From JACCTI01 sp051005695 (GTDB lineage Bacteria; Verrucomicrobiota; Verrucomicrobiia; Chthoniobacterales; UBA10450): a DNA stretch of 64,000 bases. Positions 55,049 to 63,327 of the stretch are shown piece by piece. The DNA lies in contig JBPCJC010000062.1 of NCBI GenBank assembly GCA_051005695.1, positions 7,856-71,855 on the forward strand, in the 5' to 3' direction. The position numbers and the translations under genes were made by a program. The notes under the pieces are model-generated. The model did not search any database and was not told the DNA's origin. It saw nothing but the letters and a program-made list of their open reading frames with translations. Positions within the stretch are counted from its first letter, which is position 1. Each line of letters begins with the position of its first letter.

Positions 55049-55196
55049 TTCCGGGGAGCGCAGGCTGCCAGCCTGCTGTCGTCCGCAGCTTGCCGACGAC
55101 ACGTTGTGCGTGCCATGCCGGGGAAACTCTTTTCACCCGCGGTGCTTTTCGGCAAGCTGCCGAAAAGTGCAGGCTGGCAGCCTGCGCTCCCCGGAA
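55049..55196. repeat. Inverted-repeat element, family 2, with perfect 28-bp ends
   Basis: Bases 55049-55076 and 55169-55196 are exact reverse complements over 28 bp. Each arm contains an inner near-palindrome (GCAGGCTG, CAGCCTGC) and the sequence GGGGAGCGC. Inside are two more palindromes: CTTTTCGGCAAGCTGCCGAA followed by AAG, and TGTCGTC with GACGACA. There is no coding capacity. The structure suits a non-autonomous MITE or a RAYT-type REP pair. It ends 19 bp before the flavoprotein start and begins 19 bp after the M16 stop. Confidence 0.85.
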
Positions 55197-55214
55197 CCCG
55201 CGGGGAGGCTTTTT

Positions 55215-56441
55215 GTGAAGCGCGAGCGCATCGTTATCGCCGGCGGCGGCGCGGCCGGATTTTTCGCGGCCATCGCGTGCGCGCAGGCGCGCCCGGAAAC
55301 CGAAGTGATCATCTTCGAACGCACTTCGCATTTCCTTTCCAAGGTGCGCATTTCCGGCGGCGGCCGTTGCAACGTCACGCATCGACCGCTCGAGCCGCGC
55401 ATTTTTTGCAGTCGTTATCCGCGCGGCGAACGCGCCTTGCTCAGCGCGCTCCATCGCTTCTCCGCTGAGGACACGGCGGAATGGTTTCGCGCGCACGGGG
55501 TGAATCTTAAAACCGAAGCCGACGGGCGAATTTTTCCGGTCACCGATTCCTCCGGCACCGTGATCGATTGCCTGCTTTTCGAAGCGCGCGCCGCGGGCGT
55601 GCAGATGTTTTCGTGTCTCGGAATCGAAGATGCGAAAAGCGGCTCGGACGGTTTCGATCTTCGGCTTTCCGATGGTCGCGAAACCAAATGCGATCGGCTC
55701 CTGCTCGCCACCGGCGGCGCGCGCGATCCGAGCGGGCCGCGGATCGCGCACTCGTTAGGCCACACCGTCGCGCCGCCGGTGCCTTCGCTGTTTGCGCTTC
55801 ACCTCGAGACGCCATGGCTGCGTTCGCTTCCGGGAGTTTCGGTCGCGGAAGTGCAGCTCACCGCCGCAGGAATGAAATTGCGCGAGCGCGGCCCGCTGCT
55901 GATCACGCACCAGGGAATCAGCGGACCGGTCGTCCTGCGATTCTCCGCCTGGGGCGCGCGCCTGCTCGCGGAGCGCGATTACCAATTCGTTTTGCGCGCC
56001 AATTGGCTGCCCGATTTCAACCAGGAGTCGCTGCTGGCCGAATTCCAGGCGCGTCGTTCTACCCAACCGAAGAAGCGCGTGGCCAGCGCGCCGATCGCTC
56101 CCCTGCCCGCGCGCCTCTGGGAAAAATTAGTCGAGGCCAGCGACATTCCCGCGGAAACGCTCTGGAATAATCTGACCCGCGCGCATGCGCTTGCACTCGT
56201 TAGGCAATTGCTCGTCTGCGAATTGCCGGTCACCGGAAAATCTTTGAACAAGGATGAATTCGTCACCTGCGGCGGGGTCGCGCTCGATGAAGTGAATTTC
56301 AAAACCATGGAAAGCCGCGTCGTTCCGCGGCTTTATTTTGCGGGCGAGCTGCTCGACATCGACGGGATCACCGGCGGTTTTAATTTCCAGTCGGCCTGGA
56401 CGACCGGTTATCTCGCCGGACGCGCGATGGCGGCCGGTTAG
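55215..56441 (+). CDS. HI0933/BaiN-family FAD-dependent oxidoreductase
   Basis: A 408-residue flavoprotein. The dinucleotide-binding GGGAAGFFAAIACAQ lies at the N-terminus, followed by KVRISGGGRCNVTH, the family hallmark, and by LLATGGARDPSG, TCGGVALDEVNF and the FAD-closing ELLDIDGITGGFNFQSAW. Members include the bile-acid reductase BaiN and uncharacterised proteins; the natural substrate here is unknown. GTG start chosen, since the longer frame would run through the upstream repeat element. The promoter region is therefore largely that repeat. It overlaps the convergent symporter gene by 4 bp. Confidence 0.88.
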   Translation: MKRERIVIAGGGAAGFFAAIACAQARPETEVIIFERTSHFLSKVRISGGGRCNVTHRPLEPRIFCSRYPRGERALLSALHRFSAEDTAEWFRAHGVNLKTEADGRIFPVTDSSGTVIDCLLFEARAAGVQMFSCLGIEDAKSGSDGFDLRLSDGRETKCDRLLLATGGARDPSGPRIAHSLGHTVAPPVPSLFALHLETPWLRSLPGVSVAEVQLTAAGMKLRERGPLLITHQGISGPVVLRFSAWGARLLAERDYQFVLRANWLPDFNQESLLAEFQARRSTQPKKRVASAPIAPLPARLWEKLVEASDIPAETLWNNLTRAHALALVRQLLVCELPVTGKSLNKDEFVTCGGVALDEVNFKTMESRVVPRLYFAGELLDIDGITGGFNFQSAWTTGYLAGRAMAAG

Positions 56442-57982
56442 TCCGCGGTCGCTTTTTCGGCGCCGAGGCCGGTATTCGCGCGCACGCTGAGCTCAGCATA
56501 TTTCGCTTCGGCCTCGGGTTCTCGCCTAACGAGTGTGCCGAGGATCGCGCCGAGAAAACCGAGGGGAATGCTGACGATCCCGGGATTCTTCAACGGAAAA
56601 AGCGGCTGCTTCATGAAGTCCGGGCTGATCAAAATAAGCGCGATGCTGGAGAGCAACCCGATGGCCAGCCCGCAGACCGCGCCGGTGGTGTTAAAGCGTT
56701 TCCAGAAAAGGGAAAAGATGATCACCGGCAGGTTCGCGCTGGCCGCGACCGCGAAGGCCAGACCGACGAGGAAGGCGACGTTGACCGCCGGGCCGAGGAC
56801 GATCGCGATCAGGATCGCGGCCGCGCCGACGACGAAGGCGGTGATGCGCGCGACGCGCACTTCTTCGCCCGGGCGTTGCTCGCGGCCGTGATGGATCACG
56901 TTCGTGAAAAAATCATGCGCGAAGCTGGTGCTGGCACTGATCGTTAGGCCAGCGACCACCGCGAGAATGGTGGCAAAGGCGACCGCGCTGATGAACGCGA
57001 AGAAAACTTCGCCACCGAGAAAACGTGCCAATTCGGGCGCGGCCATGTTCGTGCCGCCGTGAAGTTTCAAGTGATCGGGGCCAAGCAAAGCGGCGGCGCC
57101 GAAACCAAAAAACGTCGTCATGATGTAAAAGACGCCGATCAAAATCATCGCCCAGACAACGCTAGCGCGCGCCGTCTTCGCATCGGGCACGGTGTAGAAA
57201 CGAATCAGGATGTGCGGCAAACCGGCGGTCCCGAAAATCAGCGCGAGGCTGAGGGAAATCTGGTCGAGCGGATTTTTGAAGAGCAAACCGGGGGTGAGAA
57301 AATTCCGCGTCACCGCGGTTCCATCTGCGGCAGTGGAATGCACCGCGCTGACCGCACGAAAAAATTCCGCGAGACTGAAATGAAATTTCGCCATCACGAG
57401 CACGCTAAGAAAAACGCTCCCGCTCATGAGCAGGAGGGCCTTGACGATTTGCACCCAGGTGGTGGCGAGCATCCCGCCGAAGACGACATAGATAACCATG
57501 AGCATACCGACGCCGACGACCGCCGCTTCGTAGCTCACGCCCGGGATTAACTGCCTAACGAGTGTGCCCGCGCCGACCATCTGCGCGATCATGTAAAAAA
57601 TCGAAACCGTCAAAGTAGAAAGCGACGCCATCGCGCGCACCGGCCGCGGCCGCAGCCGATACGCCAGGACATCGGCCATGGTGTACTTGCCGGCGTTGCG
57701 CAGCGGTTCGGCGACGATGATGAGCACAGTCAGATACGCGACCAGGAAGCCGACGGAATACATGAAGCCGTCGTAGCCATTGAACGCGATCATGCCCGCG
57801 ATCCCGAGAAAGCTGGCCGCACTCATGTAATCGCCCGCGACTGCGAGCCCATTCTGCCAGCCTTTGATTCGCCGGCCGGCGGCAAAATACGCGCTCGAGC
57901 CGGTTGATTTTTTCGCGCTGAAATACGTGATCACGAGCGTGATCGCGACAAACCCGAGGAACATGAAAAGGGCCGGGTTCAT
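56438..57982 (-). CDS. actP: Sodium/solute symporter, acetate permease ActP type
   Basis: A 514-residue SSS-family transporter with 13 predicted helices. FAAGRRIKGWQNGLAVAGDY and SAASFLGIAGMIAFNGYDGF are the ActP/SSS signatures, and TAGLPHILIRFYTVPDAKTAR and STSFAHDFFTNV also match cation/acetate symporters. It probably imports acetate or a related monocarboxylate with sodium. It follows a DUF485 gene at 6 bp, as in yjcH-actP. Two exact copies and one variant of the iterated motif lie inside. Confidence 0.92.
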   Translation of the reverse strand: MNPALFMFLGFVAITLVITYFSAKKSTGSSAYFAAGRRIKGWQNGLAVAGDYMSAASFLGIAGMIAFNGYDGFMYSVGFLVAYLTVLIIVAEPLRNAGKYTMADVLAYRLRPRPVRAMASLSTLTVSIFYMIAQMVGAGTLVRQLIPGVSYEAAVVGVGMLMVIYVVFGGMLATTWVQIVKALLLMSGSVFLSVLVMAKFHFSLAEFFRAVSAVHSTAADGTAVTRNFLTPGLLFKNPLDQISLSLALIFGTAGLPHILIRFYTVPDAKTARASVVWAMILIGVFYIMTTFFGFGAAALLGPDHLKLHGGTNMAAPELARFLGGEVFFAFISAVAFATILAVVAGLTISASTSFAHDFFTNVIHHGREQRPGEEVRVARITAFVVGAAAILIAIVLGPAVNVAFLVGLAFAVAASANLPVIIFSLFWKRFNTTGAVCGLAIGLLSSIALILISPDFMKQPLFPLKNPGIVSIPLGFLGAILGTLVRREPEAEAKYAELSVRANTGLGAEKATAD

Positions 57983-57988
57983 GATTGG

Positions 57989-58330
57989 TTAACGCTGCGC
58001 CTGCTCGATCAATTCGCGCGCCTTCCGGTCCCAACCGCTGGCCGCGATGACGTAAAGCGCGGCCAATCCCCAGGCCATGAAAAATTGCGAGAGCGCGAAG
58101 AGATAAGCCAGGTTGACCTCGCCCCAGACTTTCCGCTGCATAAAGCGGGTGTGGTAACCGACAAGATACGGAAGCGCGAAGTAGTAGAGGAGAAAGAAAG
58201 CTGTCGCCGGCAAAATGAAGCGCCGCTTCGCTTTCAGGAGCGCTTTAAATTTTTCCGAAGCGGCGATCCGTTCCCAGTCAGCCGTCACTGGCGCGGAATC
58301 GGCCGGCACTTTGCGATCGTCCGACGGCAT
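57989..58330 (-). CDS. DUF485 family membrane protein (YjcH-like)
   Basis: A 113-residue protein with two membrane helices and KFKALLKAKRRFILPATAFF, FALPYLVGY and LAYLFALSQFFMAWGLA, the DUF485 pattern. It is the usual partner of acetate symporters and lies just upstream of the actP-like gene with 6 bp between. The start was set at MPSDDRK; an in-frame extension to 58399 gives a 136-residue form without homology and would touch the divergent gene. Confidence 0.87.
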   Translation of the reverse strand: MPSDDRKVPADSAPVTADWERIAASEKFKALLKAKRRFILPATAFFLLYYFALPYLVGYHTRFMQRKVWGEVNLAYLFALSQFFMAWGLAALYVIAASGWDRKARELIEQAQR

Positions 58331-58419
58331 GCGCTCTGATATCCGCCGCGTCTCGTAACGGCAAGGAAAACGAGCGGACATCGTGGCCTGCGCCTGCAAT
58401 GGTTCCGGTGCTCATTCTC

Positions 58420-60009
58420 ATGACAACCGCGCACCCGAGTCCGAAGCAGAATAAAATCGCGCGCTGGTTCGCCGGGGCCGGACTGATCGCAATTTTGTTT
58501 GCGCCGTCGCTTTGGATGCTGGCCGCGATTCCACCGCTTTGGAAAGACGTGGATGCCTACGTGCAAGTCACGGACGCACCGGGGATCGCGACCATCCTTC
58601 ATTACGAACCGGTCTACTGCTTCGCCGCGCGCATTCCTCTATTTGTCGGCAACCTATTCGATTGTCTGCGTGCTGGTGCGCCTCTTCCCGGGTTTGATTT
58701 TTTCGCGAATCCGGTCCTTGGCGATACCGGGGTGTTCCTCCTTCTCATCGGCCAGCATCTCTCGCTTCTTTGGGGTTCGCTTTGCATTATCCGGACGGCC
58801 AGTCAGTCGGCGCTTGTGCGAATCTTGCTGGCGATTCTCTGGGCTTCGAATCCGCTCTTTTACGCGTTCGCGCATTGCGTCGGCTCGGAAACGCTCAGCC
58901 TGATCTTGCTCCTCTTTCTGGCGGGCGCGGGCTGGCGAATTCTCGGCGAAGGTCTCGTTAGGCGGAAACGGACCTGGATGCTTTTTGCCATTCTGCTACT
59001 CGCCTCCAGTTTGACCCGGCATTTGAACCTCGTCCTCGCGGCTCTGCTGCCGAGCGCGTTTCTGCTCACAGCCAACAGACGTTTTCTGGAGCCCCTGCCG
59101 GATCGCCAATCTTCGCGGTCGCAGGTCTCGTTAGACTTGCAGCGCGCCAGCTTGGCGATTCTGCTCGGTATCGCCTGCCTGGCGACCGCCGGATTAACGT
59201 TGCGCGCGCTGAGTGACGCCGCCGGAATCCCCTATCACTCGCGCTATGGTTTCACTTTTCTTTGGCGCCTGGGTTTTCTCGGTTCGCTCCCGCCGGAAAC
59301 GCGCTCGCAATTGTTCGATCATTTGAAAGCGAGAAGCCCCGCGGATGTGCGCGCGGTGCTGGAGCAGTTACGCAAAGAGTTTCCTTTCGAGGGAAAAAAC
59401 TGGGACATCCTCGCATTTGCCGAGAAACTTCGCGCGGCGCGCTACCCCGAGCCGAACGCGAAAACCGAAGCCGATCTCGGCCTTCTTCTTAACCGGACTG
59501 CGTTTCAGTTCTGGTGGCCACCGGAGCCGAATTTGATTGCCGCCGCGCGAAAAGATTTTGCGAAATCGTTGGCCTCGCGGCCGAGCGATGTGGTCGAGCA
59601 CCTCTTCCGCAGCACCACGTTTTATTTCGAGCATCCAGACTGGATGCCGCAGGCCGCGAATCTGAAGACCTTTCGAAATCGCACGGCGCGCGACGTTCTC
59701 GCCGATTTGCGGCAGCATCGTTACTTCCGGCAGTGGAAGAACTGCAGATATCGCACCCTCTTTTTCGTCTCGTTAGGTGGTCTGGTGACGCTGGCCGCAA
59801 TCGGCGGGGTGAAAAATATCGAGCTCATTTCCTACGCGCTAACCCTCACCCTCGTCGGTCTCCTGATGATGTTCCTGAACTGCCTGGTCACCGAATTTCA
59901 ACCGCGTTTCACCCAGCCGATGTGGGTGCTAACGATCATCTCTGCCACGATCGTCTTCGGTCGACTCGGCGACTGGCTGACCGCACGCTCGCGCGCGTTT
60001 CCCGGCTAG
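58420..60009 (+). CDS. Polytopic membrane protein of unknown function
   Basis: A 529-residue membrane protein with about ten hydrophobic helices, one of them near the N-terminus (GLIAILFAPSLWMLAAI). A loop (DVDAYVQVTDAPG) after the first helix has acidic residues, as in GT-C-type glycosyltransferases, and a soluble stretch (about 290-410) lies between helices. The layout suggests a lipid-linked-sugar glycosyltransferase-like protein, but no diagnostic motif was found. The start is at MTTAHPS, seven codons after an alternative ATG at 58399. It overlaps the convergent PDZ gene by 4 bp. Confidence 0.65.
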   Translation: MTTAHPSPKQNKIARWFAGAGLIAILFAPSLWMLAAIPPLWKDVDAYVQVTDAPGIATILHYEPVYCFAARIPLFVGNLFDCLRAGAPLPGFDFFANPVLGDTGVFLLLIGQHLSLLWGSLCIIRTASQSALVRILLAILWASNPLFYAFAHCVGSETLSLILLLFLAGAGWRILGEGLVRRKRTWMLFAILLLASSLTRHLNLVLAALLPSAFLLTANRRFLEPLPDRQSSRSQVSLDLQRASLAILLGIACLATAGLTLRALSDAAGIPYHSRYGFTFLWRLGFLGSLPPETRSQLFDHLKARSPADVRAVLEQLRKEFPFEGKNWDILAFAEKLRAARYPEPNAKTEADLGLLLNRTAFQFWWPPEPNLIAAARKDFAKSLASRPSDVVEHLFRSTTFYFEHPDWMPQAANLKTFRNRTARDVLADLRQHRYFRQWKNCRYRTLFFVSLGGLVTLAAIGGVKNIELISYALTLTLVGLLMMFLNCLVTEFQPRFTQPMWVLTIISATIVFGRLGDWLTARSRAFPG

Positions 60010-61154
60010 ATCAGGACGGTATTAATCCCGAGCCGGTGTGAGGGAAATGAACGCGCCGGTGGGCGCTGGCCGGTCACCTGCAAGACGTCGGCGCCGCCGT
60101 TGTCGGAATCTTCGTCGCTCTCCGCGGCGTCGTGATCGTCGTCGTTGTCGTTATCGATCGACTCGTTAGACTCGGTCGCGGATTTCGGCGCTACCGCCGG
60201 CAAATCTTTTTGCTCGAGCTTTTCGTAACGCTGCCGTACTTCCGCCGGAACCTTGTCGAGTTCTTCCTTGGTCCAGATCGGTCCGCTGAAAATCAGCCGA
60301 CCCTGCGGATCCTTCGCGGTCAGCATTTTCTTGTTGTCGACGTTTTCGATTTTCATCTCGCCCTTGTCATCGCGGTAAACGATCTGCGCTTTGCCGAGAT
60401 CGATCCGAGTGGTTTTCATCGCGCCGTTGTCACGCGAAACCACGCGCATCTCGCGCGCCGCCTGGCGCATGCTCTCGGCCGCGGCCCGCTGTCCTTCGCG
60501 GGCGGCGCGCCGGCCTTCTTCGACCGCGCGCCGCACTTGTTCGCGGATGCGCTGCGCATCTTCGCCATTCATCCCGAGTTGCATCTCGCCGACCTGGTCG
60601 CGGATTTCGTCGCCGAAATTTTCCATCTCCTGGCCGAGATCTCCAAAGCCTTCGCCATGGCGAAAGTGCCGGTCCATCTCATCCATCCCGCGACGCTGCG
60701 TGACCTCGTGCTTCCCGAGTTTCGCATTCAACTTTGTCTCCGCGCCCTTGCGCAAAACAGTCAGGGTCACTGCGGCTCCTTCGGCGCTGCTCCGGACCAG
60801 TTTCGAGAGTTGGTTAGGCTCAGTCAGGATCTGGTCGTTAAACATTTTTAAGATGTCGTTAGGCTGCACTCCGGCGGCGGCGGCCGGTCCATCCGGGACG
60901 ACGTAATCGACGACCAGGCCGAAGCCCTTGGCGAGGCCGAGCTGTTCCGCGACCACACTCGGGACCTCGGAAGTTTCCACGCCGAGAAATGTCACCGGCA
61001 CTTTCGGCGCGCGTTCGCGCAGCGCGCGCGGATTTGGTGGAACCGGCGGGGCGGCGGGCGTGGGCGGAATCGGCGGCGTGGCGTTGGTTTGGGCAAAGCC
61101 GGCCAGCGGCAGGAGCCCGATCGCGGCAAGGATGAGGATGGTTTTCGTTTTCAT
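60006..61154 (-). CDS. Exported PDZ-domain protein, third gene of a sigma/anti-sigma unit
   Basis: A 382-residue protein with a signal peptide (about 1-21, ending GFAQ), a Pro-rich linker and one PDZ domain (about 55-145; VTFLGVETSEVPSVVAEQLG, GLVVDYVVPDGPAAAAGVQ, DILKMFNDQIL). A long charged, coiled-coil-like region follows (about 165-260, rich in Arg/Glu/Gln/Ala) and the C-terminus is acidic. No protease domain is attached. Such PDZ proteins bind C-termini and may present them to a protease or sense misfolded envelope proteins. It lies 20 bp after the anti-sigma-like gene. Confidence 0.78.
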   Translation of the reverse strand: MKTKTILILAAIGLLPLAGFAQTNATPPIPPTPAAPPVPPNPRALRERAPKVPVTFLGVETSEVPSVVAEQLGLAKGFGLVVDYVVPDGPAAAAGVQPNDILKMFNDQILTEPNQLSKLVRSSAEGAAVTLTVLRKGAETKLNAKLGKHEVTQRRGMDEMDRHFRHGEGFGDLGQEMENFGDEIRDQVGEMQLGMNGEDAQRIREQVRRAVEEGRRAAREGQRAAAESMRQAAREMRVVSRDNGAMKTTRIDLGKAQIVYRDDKGEMKIENVDNKKMLTAKDPQGRLIFSGPIWTKEELDKVPAEVRQRYEKLEQKDLPAVAPKSATESNESIDNDNDDDHDAAESDEDSDNGGADVLQVTGQRPPARSFPSHRLGINTVLI

Positions 61155-61174
61155 GTTTGGTGTTTGGTTAAATT

Positions 61175-61675
61175 TCACTGCACGGAAATGGGGATGAGCT
61201 CGACTTCTTCGGTCGGATAGGAGACCCGGAGCGAGGCGCCCGTGTGGGCGTCCTTCCACTTCAAAGTCTCGCGTGAATACGAGCGCACTCGGCGGACGGG
61301 GACATCGGTGTTCGCCGGGTAAACCAAGCCTTCGTCGCTGCGATGATAGAGCACCTGGGTGTAGCCGTCGGGAACAAGATTGCGCGCCGACGCAGTTGCG
61401 GTTGGCGCGAACGCTCGCGTCTTTGCGGCGAACGCGGGCTGTTTGTTAGGCACAGGCTCAACCTTCAGGCGCGCGAGAAAAAAGACGCTGGCCGCAGCCG
61501 CCAGGCCGAGACCGAGCGCGAGCCAGTTCAGGCGCACTTTCGGACGGCGCGGCAGGACTCCGGCGGTCGGGACGGAATTGCCTAACGAGTGCTCGATTCG
61601 CGCCTGCAGTCCGGCGCTGGGCGCGGCCGGGCGCAACGCTTTCAGCTCGGCTTCCAGTTTCGAAAAATCGTTCAT
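61175..61675 (-). CDS. Anti-sigma-factor-like single-pass membrane protein
   Basis: A 166-residue protein: a helical N-terminal region (MNDFSKLEAELKALRPAAPS), one membrane helix (about 50-66, WLALGLGLAAAASVFFL) and a periplasmic part with QVLYHRSDEGLVYP and SYSRETLKWKDAHTG. The layout and its ATGA overlap with the sigma gene make it the likely cognate anti-sigma factor, though no zinc-finger HxxxCxxC motif is visible. Its iterated-motif copy encodes the residues around LGNS. Confidence 0.7.
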   Translation of the reverse strand: MNDFSKLEAELKALRPAAPSAGLQARIEHSLGNSVPTAGVLPRRPKVRLNWLALGLGLAAAASVFFLARLKVEPVPNKQPAFAAKTRAFAPTATASARNLVPDGYTQVLYHRSDEGLVYPANTDVPVRRVRSYSRETLKWKDAHTGASLRVSYPTEEVELIPISVQ

Positions 61676-62166
61676 TGGTCGGGCAGATTCTTTTTCAGGG
61701 CCGCGAGCGCGTAGCGATAACGCGAGGCGGCAGTGTTCTGCGAAATCCCGAGGACGCTGCCGATTTCGGCAAAGGTCAGTTCGTTCCAGATTTTCATGAC
61801 CAGTACTTCGCGTTGTTCCGCGGGCAGATGATCGACCGCGATGGCGAGTGCGCGTTGCGCATCGCTGACTGCATCGAACTGCGGCGCGGCTGTGATTTGT
61901 TCGGAATCGGCGATGGCATCCGCTTCCCGGCGGGCACGGCGGGCGTCGCGCCGGAGCAAATCGAGCGAAATGGAACGAACGGTCGCGAAGAGAAGCGCGC
62001 GGTTTTGCACCGGATGCTGTTTGCGCCAAAAGCGCACGAAGGCGTCTTGGACGATATCCTCCGCGTCCGCAATCGAGCGGACAAACTGGCGCGCGAACAG
62101 CACCAGGCCGGGCGCGGATTCCGCGAAACAAGTTTTCCAATCTTCATCAGGGGCGACATTTTCCAT
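61672..62166 (-). CDS. ECF-type RNA polymerase sigma factor
   Basis: A 164-residue sigma-70-like ECF factor. Region 2 is FARQFVRSIADAEDIVQDAF and FRFWRK-like; region 4 is LPAEQREVLVMKIWNELTF with the helix-turn-helix FAEIGSVLGISQNTAASRYRYAL. The start is placed at MENVAPDED, with AAAGAGGT just ahead; a GTG 33 codons upstream would give a longer form. The gene leads a three-gene unit sigma/anti-sigma/PDZ, so it probably controls an envelope-stress response. The 220-bp gap to the divergent gene holds the likely autoregulated promoter. Confidence 0.92.
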   Translation of the reverse strand: MENVAPDEDWKTCFAESAPGLVLFARQFVRSIADAEDIVQDAFVRFWRKQHPVQNRALLFATVRSISLDLLRRDARRARREADAIADSEQITAAPQFDAVSDAQRALAIAVDHLPAEQREVLVMKIWNELTFAEIGSVLGISQNTAASRYRYALAALKKNLPDQ

Positions 62167-62386
62167 GACCTCTTTACGGTCTTTGCTATCGAGACGCCGC
62201 TCAGCGCCGCTTTTGTCTAACGGCGGAGAATTTTCTGGCGCGCGCGGCGGGGCGAGGATGTTCACGCGAGGGTTCCGATGTCCGAATTGACCGCGAAGAA
62301 GTCAGTGGCCTTGATCTCCAGTGCTGACACGCTGATCTCCCGGATTTAATTTGGTGACGTCGCCGAATGTCTGTTTTGTCTAACCA

Positions 62387-63271
62387 ATGAAAACTTTTCT
62401 TGTTTGCTTCTGCAGTCTCGCCGCCGCGCTCAGCTTGTGCGCGGAAGAAACGACGCCCGCGCAAGCATTACAAACTGTGGTCGAGAACGAAGGCAAATTC
62501 TTCCAACTCGGCCAGGAGAAAGGCACCAAGACCGCCTTCCTCACTTATCTCGCGGATGACGCGATCGTTTTTCAACCCGGCCCGACCAATGGCAGGAAAG
62601 TCTGGGAAAAAAAAGAGGGTCCGGGAATTTCAATCGTCTGGAAGCCGCTCTTCGCCGCGATCGCGAGCAGCGCCGATCTCGCCTACACCACCGGGCCGGC
62701 CGAGTTCCGGAAGAAGAAGGACGACGAAAAACCGATCGGTTACGGCCAGTTCATTTCCATTTGGAAAAAACAGAAGGACGGCTCGTGGAAAGTCGCGCTC
62801 GATACTGGCAGCGAACTGCCGGGCGCGAGCAAGAGCGGCGAGCCGGAAGAATTGGAATTATCCCCCAGCCCGGAAGACGCCAAACCACGCGACCACGCCG
62901 CCGCTGAAAAAACTCTGCACGCAGCGGAAGCAAAATTCGACGATGCCGCCAAGGCCGACTCCACGATCGCGCTCAGCGAGGCCAGCAGCCCGGAAGTGCG
63001 CGTGCACCGCGACGGCGTTTTCCCGGCCATCGGCAAAGGCGCGGCCACCCTGATGTTGAGCGTGCGCCGCGGTAAACTTTCGCACGATCGCCTCGGCGGC
63101 GGCAGGAGCGAAGCGGGCGACCTCGCCTACACCTACGGCAAATATTCCCTGAAGAATCCCGAGAAAACCGAGACCGGTTACTACCTGCAAATCTGGCGCA
63201 CCCAAGCTGACGCTTCCTGGAAGGTCACCCTCGATTACGAATCCCCGCTGCCGCCAGAAAAGAAGAAATAA
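62387..63271 (+). CDS. Exported protein with two DUF4440/SnoaL-like domains
   Basis: A 294-residue protein with a signal peptide (about 1-20, ending LSLCA). Two NTF2-like repeats follow, about 25-145 and 165-290. Each has the DUF4440 pattern with a starting acidic helix (VVENEGKFFQLGQEKGTKTA; EAKFDDAAKADSTI) and a closing W-K-V strand (GSWKVALDTGS; ASWKVTLDYES). The function is unknown; NTF2-like folds bind small molecules or act as enzymes. It is divergent from the sigma factor gene. Confidence 0.75.
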   Translation: MKTFLVCFCSLAAALSLCAEETTPAQALQTVVENEGKFFQLGQEKGTKTAFLTYLADDAIVFQPGPTNGRKVWEKKEGPGISIVWKPLFAAIASSADLAYTTGPAEFRKKKDDEKPIGYGQFISIWKKQKDGSWKVALDTGSELPGASKSGEPEELELSPSPEDAKPRDHAAAEKTLHAAEAKFDDAAKADSTIALSEASSPEVRVHRDGVFPAIGKGAATLMLSVRRGKLSHDRLGGGRSEAGDLAYTYGKYSLKNPEKTETGYYLQIWRTQADASWKVTLDYESPLPPEKKK

Positions 63272-63327
63272 TCGCGCGGCGATTTTTCGATTCGCGCAAG
63301 CCGGATGATTGTTGTCCGCCAAAAAAT

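Larger units (their letters stand above)
451..61589. repeat. Dispersed highly iterated 9-mer CCTAACGAG
   Basis: Exact copies read by eye. CCTAACGAG on the plus strand starts at 3755, 6008, 6161, 7793, 11177, 16351, 16697, 25078, 26900, 27543, 28386, 35777, 46278, 47932, 53869, 55015, 56525, 57554 and 61581. On the minus strand (CTCGTTAGG in the plus read) it starts at 451, 4341, 14245, 16074, 17076, 18252, 18420, 18912, 20341, 24330, 29060, 34681, 37272, 37665, 42833, 44036, 44861, 48099, 52971, 55751, 56196, 58954 and 59769. About 30 further sites keep the CTAACGA core with one change, mostly a final A or C, or a first base other than C. The preferred context is gCCTAACGAG followed by tg, tc or ac. 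In proteins it reads as PNE, LTS/LTR, LVR or SLG according to frame and strand. The function is unknown; the enrichment itself is directly visible. Confidence 0.95.

Noticed and set aside
451..61589. Iterated 9-mer as a Chi or KOPS site
   Set aside because: Chi and KOPS are strongly strand-biased along a replichore. Here the exact copies are 19 and 23 on the two strands, mixed throughout, so those roles are unlikely unless the window spans a switch point, for which there is no sign.
451..61589. Iterated 9-mer as a simple codon-usage effect
   Set aside because: The motif occurs in both strands and several reading frames of genes (PNE, LTS, LVR, SLG) and in non-coding gaps, so a codon or dipeptide preference cannot explain it.
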